From Hybos culiciformis (taxonomy: Eukaryota; Arthropoda; Insecta; Diptera; Hybotidae): a DNA stretch of 64,000 bases. The notes beneath the pieces were generated by a model. That model ran no database searches. It saw only the letters and a list, made by a program, of their open reading frames with translations, and was not told where the DNA came from. Below, in pieces: positions 55,043-64,000 of this stretch. The position numbers were made by a program, and so were the translations under genes. Each line of letters starts with the position of its first letter. Positions within the stretch are counted from its first letter, which is position 1. The stretch is from positions 71,773,842 through 71,837,841 of the forward strand of contig OZ023273.1 in the NCBI GenBank assembly GCA_964007475.1. The letters run 5' to 3'.

Positions 55043-55536
55043 AAACTCTGTAAGTTATGGAATATAATGAATTTTTAAAAACTATTAATAAATCAAAGAA
55101 AACGTGCTTGTAAAGAAAAAAAAAATCTTTTACTTATTTTATTTTATGTTATTTCTAATAATAAAATAAAACTACTTATCGAAAAGTTTTTTTTTCAATC
55201 AAGTTATTGTGTTGTGCATTTTCTATAAATTTGCCTATGTTTTTGTAACATTATGTGACTATCTTTTAACTTTCGTATAAATTTTTTAACAGTCGATATA
55301 CATCCATAATTGCATGCATCAGTTTAAATTGAAATCATATTTAGCCCGATTCCTTTGCACACAGTCGAGTTGTAATAATTTTTTTGGTTGCTTCGATCGA
55401 CAGACACAAAATTAAAATATACAGTTAATGGAAAAAGGGCTAAAAAAAAAGATAATAAAAACAGTTTGGAAGTTTTCAACGAACACTAACTCAAAACTGG
55501 ATAAGTCATTACTCATTATAATGTTTATTTTTAACG
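55043..55536. other. AT-rich spacer
   Basis: No gene or repeat recognised. Confidence 0.35.
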
Positions 55537-56309
55537 TAAGTATACTCTAGAAAATCGATAGTTTTGATCGTAATTTTACGTCGATTATAACGGTAATTTT
55601 TGATGTAATATTACCCTCGTTATTTAAGATTCAACTGATAAAGGCGTAAAAAAAATAAAAATCACAAAAAATAGTAAAATTGCACAAGTTGTGTATTTTT
55701 TACATTAAAAATAAGGGTAAATTTATTCGTCTTTGTTTAAAAATTTACTCTTTTTGTATAAATTTACCCTTGTTGGCTTAAAAATATGCACTGCTTGGTT
55801 TAAACTTAAAATTTTTGACTTAAAAATATAAGCTCCTTGGTGTAAGCTTACACTCCTTGGTTTAATTATCTGAACTCCCTGTTGTTCACTTACATCCCGT
55901 GGCTTAATAATATGTGCTCTGATATAAATTTACATTATATGGTTTAAAAATATACACGCCGTTTTGTAAGCATACGTTTTGTTGCTTGACATTGTACACT
56001 CTTGGTCTAGATTTACACCTGTGGTTTAATAATGAAAACTCTCTAGTGTAAACTTAAACTCTGTGGTTTAATACTGTTGTACTCTATGCTGTAAACTTAC
56101 ATTTTATGGTTTAATGTATAGACCCTCCAGTGTAAACTTAAACTCTGTTGTTTAATGTGTACACTCCAGATGTAAATTTAAACTCTGGGATTTAAAAAAG
56201 TACATCAGAGTTGTAAGTTGTAAGCATATTAGAAATCGCCAACACACCACACAGAAAATGTGTATACCAAATTTATATTTTCTATTTTATATGGTTTTTA
56301 AATTTCAAT

Positions 56310-56378
56310 ACCGTGGCCTAGTGGTAGTGTTGGCTGATTGCAATGCTAAAGACGCAGGTTCGAATCCCGAAGACGGCA
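56310..56378 (+). other. tRNA-like sequence with consensus boxes A and B
   Basis: TGGCCTAGTGG and GGTTCGAATCC match the polymerase III box A and box B consensus exactly, 40 bp apart. T-stem and acceptor stem have mismatches, so it is not a functional tRNA gene. Confidence 0.65.
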
Positions 56379-56592
56379 TAAGAAAAATTCAATAAGAAGA
56401 AATTGAAAAGAAAATAATAATAAAAAAAATTCAAAAAAAAATTCAAAAAAAATAAAAATTCAAAAAAAATAAAAATTCGAAAAAAAAATAAAATTTCAAC
56501 AAAAAAAAATTCCAAAAAAAAGAAAATATTAAAATTCAAAAAAGAAAAAAAAAAAAAGAAATCCAAAAAAATTTTTATTTATTTTTTCTTAT

Positions 56593-56666
56593 GCTGTCTT
56601 CGGGATTCGAACCTGCGTCCTTAGCATTGTAATCCGCCAACGCTACCACTCAGCCACGGTATTAAA
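56593..56666 (-). other. tRNA-like sequence, inverted partner
   Basis: Reverse complement reads CCGTGGCTGAGTGGTAGCG and GCAGGTTCGAATCCCGAAGA, nearly the same as the copy at 56310-56378; the two arms are about 90 bp and lie around an A-rich loop of about 200 bp. Confidence 0.65.
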
Positions 56667-57265
56667 ATTTAAAAATTTTTTACGTCTTTTTGGTGTAAAT
56701 TTAAATTACAACCTTTTGGCGTAATTTTTGGTTTAATATTACGACTTTATGTTTAAATTTTCTCTATTGGAAGTAATTTTCCGTTAATTTCGCGTAAACT
56801 TTGATGTAAAATTATTCTTTTCTAGAGTAATTTTACGTTACACAAAAATGCGTAAATATTTTGTGTTACACATGCAGAGTAAATTTACCACGATTATCGA
56901 TGGCAATTTATTACCATCGATTATCGTGGTAATCAAAAACTTTCTAGAGTGATAATACTTAGCATATTAGTGATTAAGTGATAAATTAGACTGATAGATT
57001 AACTGGATTAAGCTTACCAAATGAGATCAATTAATATGTGCCGTATTAAATACATTTAAAAACGTTTCGTTTCACGGTTTGGAAAAATTAAATCATTTAT
57101 TAATAGAATAAGCGAACACAATAAAAATATTTTCAGGATTTTGTAAAATTTTAAAACAGGAGCATAAGGCATAAGCATCGAATACTAATATAATTAAAAC
57201 TATAGAAGGAATCAAATAAAAATTTTCTTCTAAATTGTAAATATTTATATGTTCCATTAAAACTG

Positions 57266-58386
57266 CAATGCCTCTATATATCTAGCCTGGAAACTCAATT
57301 TTTTTACGAACTTTTTCAAAATTAAACTTCGTAAAACTTTCGACTCTATCGAAACCTAAGAAAACTATGAAAAATAAAAATCAAAACATAGAAAATTAAT
57401 TATTATTCTCAATTTAGTATCATCAAAATTATTACAGCAGAAGGACGTTTTTTTGATTTTTTAAGTTGAAAGTTGATTGAAGCAGTAATTGACTACTTCA
57501 AAAATATTTTCTTAAAAAAGATTTTTTAATAATTTAGTTTTAAATTTAGATAATAAAACAACCAAAAAATGTTATGTGTCGTAAAAATCAGTTTTTAGTG
57601 TTAATTATTTCAGATAAATTGAATTTGAAATTGATTGAATCGTTTAAATTTCTTACTGTCAAACCAAAAATACACAATAATAACATTTCTCCAAACTTCT
57701 TATAGTAAATACATCATTTTTTTCTGCCGTAATTGTAGAAATTTTATCTTTTAGATTAATTCACGGACAATTCATCGAATATGAATTCACCTGTAATAAA
57801 TAGTTCATTGTATAGCAATTTATCGTATAGTAAATGACCGACCGTACGAGCAACTCACCGTATTAGAAATTCATCGTATAACTACTATTATACGGTGAAT
57901 TGCAATAAGGTGAATTAATATACGTTCAATTGTCCGAATTCCTTTTTAAAATACGGCTTAAAAATCCGCTCTTATTAAAATAATTTATAACATAAACTAA
58001 ATAATAATTATGATAATACATTTAGAAAACGGGAGTCATCCACTGAAAATTCAACTTATATTTTTGAAAATTAAAAAAATTATAATAAATAATATTTTTC
58101 TCAGTTTGCTTCAAAAGCTTATGTAGGAAGGATCTATGTTCCTTTGCGCAATGCTTTTAAAATTAATAGTGCAAATTACCTACCTAAATGTCCATATTTT
58201 TTAATGGGATTTTCATATTATATAAATATTACTATCTATTATTTAAATAAATTTTTTCCTAAAAGCTAGGTCCCCGAACAGATAAGATCCTTCGAAAATA
58301 AAAATTTTCCATATAATAATATCAAAATAAGGTACAAATTCTCTCTTTATTTTTTTAGCTTCCTGGCTAGGTATATAGAGGCATTG
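57266..58386. mobile_element. MITE, 1,121 bp, 7-bp duplication AAAACTG
   Basis: Ends CAATGCCTCTATATATCTAG and, inverted, CAATGCCTCTATATACCTAG continuing to CCAGGAAGC; flanked by AAAACTG at 57259-57265 and 58387-58393. Non-coding. A second inverted-repeat unit is nested at about 57758-57943. Confidence 0.75.
57758..57943. mobile_element. Nested element built of ATTCATCGTAT-type words
   Basis: CGGACAATTCATCGAATATG on the left and its loose inverse (GTTCAATTGTCCG) on the right. The interior repeats GTTCATTGTATAGC, ATTTATCGTATAG, ATTCATCGTAT. The vocabulary matches the array at 63580-64000. Boundaries approximate. Confidence 0.5.
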
Positions 58387-58565
58387 AAAACTGTCAAAAA
58401 AATTTTAAACAAAAATAATAAAGTTTGTTGACAAAAAAATTGATTTTTTTATCTCAAAAATTTTGCAATTTATAAAAGTGCAATAATTTTAAAATTTTTC
58501 AATTTGAAAAAAAAAATACATATAGTTGAATTTTATTTTGCAAAAAAAAAAAAATCTATCATTAT

Positions 58566-59888
58566 ATCATACTTGGCCAAACTGCGGCTCGCGAGCCGCA
58601 TGCGGTTCTCGTTCTTCCTCACTGCGGCTCTAGCCACGTTCGAAAAAATATTGTTTAAAATTGTTTTTAAAAAATACGATTTAAAAAAAAAAGGGTTGGG
58701 GTCTTAATTCTGTATTGTATAATTCTGTATACCAAAATTCTGTTTAGCAAAATTCTGTATTAACAAAATTCTGTATTTCATAATTCTGTATAGAAAAAAT
58801 TCTGTTTGACAAAATACTGTATTGTAAAATTCTGTGTTGCAAAATTCTGTATTGCAAAATTCTGTATTTCAAAATTCTGTATTGGAAAAATAAAACAAGC
58901 GCGCATAATATTTAATTTTATTTTTCCAATACAGAAAATCTGTACGTAGATTTTTTTATGTAAATGTAAACTAAATTTAAATTCAATCAACTGATTTTTT
59001 TTTTGTTTTCAGTTAAAATTAGCGAAAAATAATCGTTATCAAAACTTGACGAATTTTGATAAGAATAGGACAGCTACAGAGAATCAAAAAAAAATTATAG
59101 CACGGTACCTATTGTTAGAAAATTTTTTTGATATGATTTTTGTTATTATAATTTGTACATCATATTAAATTTATTGAATATTAAAAAAAAGAGTTATCTA
59201 ATTAACAAAATTTGTTATATATAAAAAAAGATAATAATTATCTCCGTTTTTAGTTTTTACTATAAGTGAATTTTGTCCATACAGAATTTTGATGTAGCAG
59301 AATTTTACTGTAGCAGAATTTTGTCAAACAGAATTTTCTACATACAGAATTTATTCATAAAATTTTTTTCAATACAGAATTTTGCAATCCAGAATTTTTT
59401 TTGTTGTACAATATTGCAACAAAGAATTTTGCAATACAGAATTTCGACACGATCCCAAAAAAAAACCGTTTTCTTATGTGATGTATTGGTTGTCATATAA
59501 TTTTTTTTATACATAAATAAACATATGCATGCGAATTTTTTTTAATAAATTATGAATCAATATAAAGATAAATGCGAAGAATGACAATCAAGAGAGTTTA
59601 CATTTCGTCGGTCTCGTTTGTCCTATATTGTAGAAAAATTATAAAAAACTTAAATTTTAATATGTTCAAAGTTAGAAGTCGAAAGCTCATAAATTATCCG
59701 CAAGACTATTTCCATTTTCCACAAAGTACCAAAATGTACTAAAAAAAAAGGAAAAAAAAATTCAAATCCAGCAGTTTCGTGATTTTTGAATGAGACCGAC
59801 GATATTTAAAACAATTTTTAATTGCGGCTCTCGACAATTCTGATTTTTGTAATTTCGGCTCCTGTCGGGATAAAGTCTGGCCACCCCT
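58566..59888. mobile_element. hAT MITE (CAGGGGTGGCCAG family), copy 2
   Basis: Left end CTTGGCCAAACTGCGGCTCG, right end TCTGGCCACCCCTG; it aligns with copy 1 (29029-29538) on both sides of the nested element at 58693-59456. Left TIR is degenerate and no target duplication was found. Confidence 0.78.
58693..59456. mobile_element. Nested element made of ATTCTGTATTG repeats, 764 bp
   Basis: Ends GGGTTGGGGTCTTAATTCTG and, inverted, GGGATCGTGTCGAAATTCTG. From both ends inward it is a chain of AATTCTGTATTGCAAA-type units, in one orientation on the left half and the opposite on the right half. It sits in an A-run (about 9-10 A on each side), which hides the exact duplication but is compatible with 9 bp. 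Absence from copy 1 of the host MITE proves the insertion. The open frames here translate the repeat and are not genes. Confidence 0.85.
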
Positions 59889-61862
59889 GGTAATGGCAGG
59901 TAACTAATTGAAGTGGTAATTGCATTGCGGAATTTTAATTAATGCAACTTAAATATTTTTCGTTAATTAATTTAAAAGAATATATATTAATTTAAAAGTT
60001 TTTCCGGCGAAAATTAAAAATATGTAATATTTTCTCACTATAAATTATTTTTTTTGTCGCGTCTCCATATTTCGATAAAATACAAAAATTATGATTTAAA
60101 CCACTAAAATAATTTTTTTAATTCAAATTTTTTTCACAACACAAATAATATTTTACATTTGTTAAATACTCTCTAACTTCTCAATTAAATAAAATACTTC
60201 TTAATTAAAATTATAAAAGTAATGTATTTCTTCGTTTTCCGTAAAATTCTCTTTTTATAAAAAATAACGTCCTTCTTCTTTTCTTCCTTTTTTTTTCTCT
60301 GCTAATCTTTCAGATTTTTTTTTGACATAACATATATTATATTTTTTTCTTTAAGGTAAGTTTATAGAACGGCAACAAAAAAATTAAGTAAACAATTCAA
60401 ATGTAAACAAAAATAAAAGTAATTCAAAAACCAAGTAACTAAAAATAATCATTAACACATTTTATTATATTTTCACATTTATAATTAAAATCTGTAAAAA
60501 AAATGATATTTTTTAACGAAAAAATAAATCGCAAAGTTTTCTCAACGAAAAAAAAATTTCACTCCGACTGCAATAGAATCGCAGAAACACAAAATATTAA
60601 AAAATTTGTCTGTAATAGACACTATAATTATGTTTAAACTTTCCCGAAATGCCGTTCGAAAAATTAATTGTAGAATTTAAAAAAATTAAAAAACCCGCAC
60701 AAAACAAGAAAAATTTTATATTTATCGTTTATTTTGAATTTAAATAAAAAAAAAATTGACATGTAAAACAGGGTCGAATGAGGGAAATATTTTGGAAGTA
60801 TATAATTTCAATTCAATCCGTGATTACAAGAATGAATTCAATACTTGATTTTATCAAGAAAAATTGTGTAAGTAAATAATATTACACCCACATCCATATA
60901 ATCAAATTTATATAACAAATTTCAACTATAGACAGAATTAAGGTTAAAGATTCCCTTGTAAATTTTATGTGTTTAACTTCAGGTAATCTTCATTAGTATG
61001 ACAGTTTTTAGGGAAGCATTAAATATTAGAAAAGAATATATTTGAATAATTTAGTTATTGATACAATAAAATGTGTTAAATATCTATTTTTTATTGAACA
61101 TTAACTTTAAAAATAACCGATGAACTAAAAAAATAAATAATTACAAAGATTACAAGTCACATTCAATTTATTTTGTTAATTCGTTTATTCGGTAATATTT
61201 TTATACAAAGCTAATTTTTTCGTGGTTTTAAATTTAAGTCGTTGAATTGATTCGAGTTCATTTTTTTGGTCCTTCACGAACGTGAAAATCAATATTTTAT
61301 ACCTCGGTCAGTAAAAAAGAACAAAAAATACAATTCAATAAAAAAGATTTCCCATCAGCATCACTGCTCTTAAAAATAAATAAAATAATAGTAGTTTTCC
61401 TCTCCTGAAGTTTTTTAATAAATCGCAAATGTATTTTGTTGGTTTAATTAAACCACTAATTTTTTTCACTATCGAAAAAAAAAAATCAAAAAAATTATGA
61501 AAAATTGTTGTCCTGAAAATTTGTACTTTCGAAATATTTTTATCCTAGAATATTTTTATTCAAGAAAAACAAAGATTTTCAGGAGAAGCACTAATATGCA
61601 AAAATGATTTAATTTTTTTTTAATTGTACTTAAAAAATAATTTTCTTCATGGCCCGAATTGAACATAAAATACGACTCTTAATACACAAACTCTGTGTTT
61701 AAAAAAAAAAATTTTATATCATATGTTTTTTGACAGTTTTAATAGAACGGAATAATTCAAAATTTATCAATCTGTACTATATAATTAATCTGAGGGCATA
61801 AAGAACAAATTGTATAAATTACTACGAATAAAAATAATGGAATTTTCAATAAACTAATTAAG
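59889..61862. other. AT-rich DNA, nothing recognised
   Basis: Almost two kilobases of AT-rich sequence without an ORF, repeat or splice pattern that I can support. Confidence 0.4.
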
Positions 61863-62149
61863 TCTTACTTTTAGCATTGAGTAATAATATTTATAAGAGC
61901 GACAGAGTTCATACAAGTAAATTTTTTGAAAAATTATGACAATATTTTAAATACATTGAATAAAATGCTTTAACTCAAATGTGTTTATTCTTAATTTTAT
62001 TATTTTTATTATTGTATTAAGAATTAGCACATTTGAGTATGAAAATATTGTCATCATTTTTGAGTTGAGTTATTTGAAAACTAATTTTGAAATTTACTTG
62101 TATGAATACTGACTCTCTTATAAATATTATTACTCACTGCTTTTAGTTA
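61863..62149. mobile_element. Palindromic MITE, intact copy
   Basis: Arms of about 130 bp: GAGTAATAATATTTATAAGA...AAATTATGACAATATTTT on the left and AAAATATTGTCATCATTTTT...TCTTATAAATATTATTACTC on the right. The same element is split by the foldback at 33771-36280. Confidence 0.75.
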
Positions 62150-62157
62150 AAAAAAAA

Positions 62158-62240
62158 ACACGAAGCACTCACAGAAACTGTCGAAAGATGTTAATACTTA
62201 AAATCTTTAAACTAGAGTAAAATGGTAAAATGTAGCCAAA
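62158..62240. repeat. Half-copy of the 31.8-kb palindromic element
   Basis: CACGAAGCACTCACAGAAAC then GTCGAAAGATGTTAATACTT, a diverged arm of the palindrome at 31778-32014, directly adjoining the palindromic MITE. Confidence 0.6.
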
Positions 62241-62479
62241 ATGTAGCCCAACTTTAGGCCAAGAGGCATCAATGGTAAACCACTGTAAGTTTACTTACAA
62301 TAAAAATGTATGTTGGATTTGCATAAAATTTTGAGTTTTCTTTTAAAAAAACTTATTCCGACGCATATATTTTAAAACAATTTTCCAGCTACTTTTCTAA
62401 AATTTTGTAGTAAATTATCGAGTAAAAAATTAGCTTCCTGTAACTGAAGTAAATGAATTTTTTTTTTGATTAAACGTCG

Positions 62480-62850
62480 ATTTGGTGTAAACTTGGTGAG
62501 GAGGTACATGCGGTGACTAAACCTCGAAATCCAAGAGGATTTTTTCACGAAACCCCCGTTTCAGAGACATGACTCACCAAATTTTTCATATGTTTTATAT
62601 ATAGGAAACTTGTTTTTGCTTCTATTTGGCCTATTTTTGGAGAGGGGTAGAAGTGGTGCCAAGATGTCAAATCCAAGTCTATTTTCTCGAAACAATCTTA
62701 ATACGTATGCATGAAAACGGAGAGTTTCCTGAAAAAATGGTCTTGGAATTGGGGTTTTGGTTACTACCTCTACCTCCCCACCCAGTTTCAGAGAAATCGA
62801 AGATGAACACTCATCTGCACTTTAGACAAATTTTCCACATTATTTTTTTT
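62480..62850. repeat. Diverged duplication
   Basis: CGAAATCCAAGAGGATTTTTTCACGAAAC near 62520 (shown by its parts GAAATCCAAGAGGATTT and CACGAAAC) is loosely repeated near 62665 (CAAATCCAAGTCTATTTTCT). The open frame at 62626-62886 crosses this and has no motif; I do not call it a gene. Confidence 0.3.
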
Positions 62851-62854
62851 TTAA

Positions 62855-62905
62855 TGGTCGCTTTTATGACATGGTCGCTTTTATGACATGGTCGCTTTTA
62901 TGATC
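62855..62905. repeat. Three tandem copies of a 17-bp word
   Basis: TGGTCGCTTTTATGACA repeated three times (last copy ends in GATCG). Confidence 0.85.
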
Positions 62906-62989
62906 GAGGTCGACAAATATTAAAACAAAATTTTAGTTAAGTTCTTAATAAAGTTAAGAGAAATTAATTTTCCAGCTTTTAAAATTACA

Positions 62990-63540
62990 AGAAGCAAAAA
63001 TCGACAATTGTCACGGCCGGTCGACAACTGTTATATGATTGCACCCCAGTTTCGTTTTCATAATCAGAGATTATCTTCTGTCCTAATTTCGATCCTTTTA
63101 AATATTAATCTCACCAGAACTTGTGGATGTGATGTTGTGTTCTTTTCGATTGCACTTCTTTTTCATTTTTAGTTATTCAGTCATTATAAATTAAAACTGA
63201 TAAGAAACTTCAATTTTTCGTTGAACTTTCACATTAAACATATAATGTACTTAAATTTAATAAAATTTATAGAATACATATTATATACTAGAAAAAAGCC
63301 TGCACAGAAAAAATAGTGCAGGCCCTAGCCTAGTAACTATGCCCTGTTTTTAGTCATTTCGAAACGAATGCGTTATTTTTTTATTGATAAAGTACGCCTT
63401 GGTTTTTTTGTTTACATTTTAAAATTTTTATTAAAGTACGCCTTGCATTCAGTGTTGCATAGCCATTCGGTTATTTTATTTATTATGTACGTTCAAAAAA
63501 ATAAATAGAGGAAAGTGCCAACACTGTCAAGGTCGTTTAA
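62990..63540. other. Spacer with a hairpin
   Basis: A hairpin GCCTGCAC...GTGCAGGC at about 63298-63324, and AAAGTACGCCTTG occurring twice (63390, 63435). No gene. Confidence 0.4.
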
Positions 63541-63579
63541 GAGGTGAGTTCACCTTTTATTATATTAGATTTGTACGAA

Positions 63580-64000
63580 TCTAAGCTAATTCATCGCCTA
63601 GCAATTCATCACCAAGCAATTCGTCGCCAGCAATTCATCGCCAGCAATTCATCGTCAATCAATTCATCGTCAAGCAATTCATCGCCAAGCAATTCATCGC
63701 CAAGCAATTCATCGCCAGTAATTCATCGCCAGTAATTCATCGCCAGGAATTCATTGCCAGCAATTCATCGCCAGCAATTCATCGCCAGCAATTCATCGCC
63801 AGTAATTCATCGCCAGCAATTCATCGCCAGCAATTCATATCACGCAATTCATCGCCAGCAATTCATAGTCAATCTATTCATCGTCAAGCAATTCATCGCC
63901 AAGCCATTCATCGCCAAGCAATTCATCACCAGTAATTCATCGCCAGTAATTCATCGCCAGCAATTCATCGCCAGCAATTCATCGCCAGTAATTCATCGCC
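63580..64000. repeat. Short tandem array of ATTCATCGCCAGC, cut by window end
   Basis: About thirty copies of a 13-17 bp unit (variants AATTCATCGCCAGC, AATTCATCGCCAAGC, AATTCATCGTCAAGC, AATTCATCGCCAGTA). The AAG/AGT/GAG spacing variants occur in runs, indicating amplification of small blocks. It continues beyond 64000. The open frame at 63544-63735 (Ser/Asn-rich) is its translation. Confidence 0.9.

Larger units (their letters stand above)
55537..56955. mobile_element. Inverted-repeat element with tRNA-like pair, copy 2
   Basis: Ends ACTCTAGAAAATCGATAG and, inverted, CACTCTAGAAAGTTTTTG. The interior from 55720 to 56220 is a degenerate array of a roughly 30-60 bp phrase (GTGTAAACTTAAACTCTGTG then GTTTAAT). 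It holds a hairpin of tRNA-like sequences at 56310-56670. Target duplication not resolved. No coding sequence. Confidence 0.6.

Noticed and set aside
56318..56566. Phe-rich minus-strand open frame
   Set aside because: Translation of A-rich loop DNA between the tRNA-like arms.
56310..56666. Pair of functional tRNA genes
   Set aside because: T and acceptor stems are mismatched, no terminator-like context typical of tRNA genes, and the two copies form a transposon hairpin.
58778..59500. Open frames rich in IQNF peptides
   Set aside because: Translation of the ATTCTGTATTG repeat on either strand.
62626..62886. 86-codon open frame
   Set aside because: Crosses a duplicated non-coding segment and an 17-bp tandem repeat; no motif.
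63544..63735. Ser/Asn-rich protein
   Set aside because: Pure translation of the short tandem array.
63580..64000. CRISPR-like array
   Set aside because: Repeats of 13-17 bp without unique spacers in eukaryotic DNA; this is a minisatellite. The same applies to 58693-59456.

Overview
The window is a strongly AT-rich stretch of eukaryotic, almost certainly insect, nuclear DNA. The evidence is a spliced DUF4806-type gene, a 412/mdg1-like Ty3/gypsy polyprotein, Jockey-like LINEs with a zinc-knuckle ORF1, ZMYM1-like and other hAT transposases, a PIF/Harbinger element with its Myb partner, and many MITEs. A hemipteran such as an aphid is a guess from family content and composition; nothing here fixes the species.

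Layout. 0.5-4 kb: one five-exon gene on the minus strand (DUF4806 type) whose big intron holds a Copia scrap and a hAT-like MITE; an unrecognised terminal exon follows at 4.4-4.9 kb. 5.0-11.5 kb: decayed repeats, then a 5'-truncated gypsy element with its 3' LTR, inserted in a minus-strand Jockey-like LINE. 13.7-18 kb: a complete but frameshifted hAT element with an exact 8-bp target duplication, then a 744-bp hAT MITE with its own duplication. 18.6-20.9 kb: a P-element/THAP9-like remnant and a deleted hAT carrying a nested MITE. 21.5-26.8 kb: a long array of about 130-150 bp units whose vocabulary returns inverted about 2 kb further on, suggesting one giant foldback element. 27-31.5 kb: hAT MITEs and a hAT C-terminal remnant. 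31.8-38.5 kb: an array of about 80-120 bp units interrupted by a 2.3-kb foldback element and an element with paired tRNA-like sequences. 39.6-47.5 kb: a LINE split by an element, itself split by a 5.9-kb Harbinger element, which in turn carries a hAT-like insertion, a Tourist MITE and two MITEs with 9-bp duplications. 47.5-53.2 kb: a DUF7869-like remnant, a minisatellite and a stack of three nested elements. 53.2 kb: a small secreted-peptide gene with TATA box and poly(A) signal. 53.7-60 kb: more nested MITEs, including a second element with inverted tRNA-like pairs. 60-64 kb: mostly unassigned AT-rich DNA ending in an array built on a short ATTCATCGCCAGC-like phrase.

Only two loci look like intact host genes: the DUF4806-type gene and the 68-residue secreted peptide. 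The rest is a record of nested transposition, and in several places removing an insert together with one copy of its duplication restores the reading frame of the host element.

The most unusual recurring theme is a set of inverted-repeat elements with unrelated sequences whose interiors are filled with degenerate copies of their own terminal motif. Several have GG...CC ends, and two of those have 9-bp target duplications, as in MULE-type elements. Two other elements carry a convergent pair of tRNA-like (box A/box B) sequences in a hairpin. All of this was read by eye without alignment or database search.
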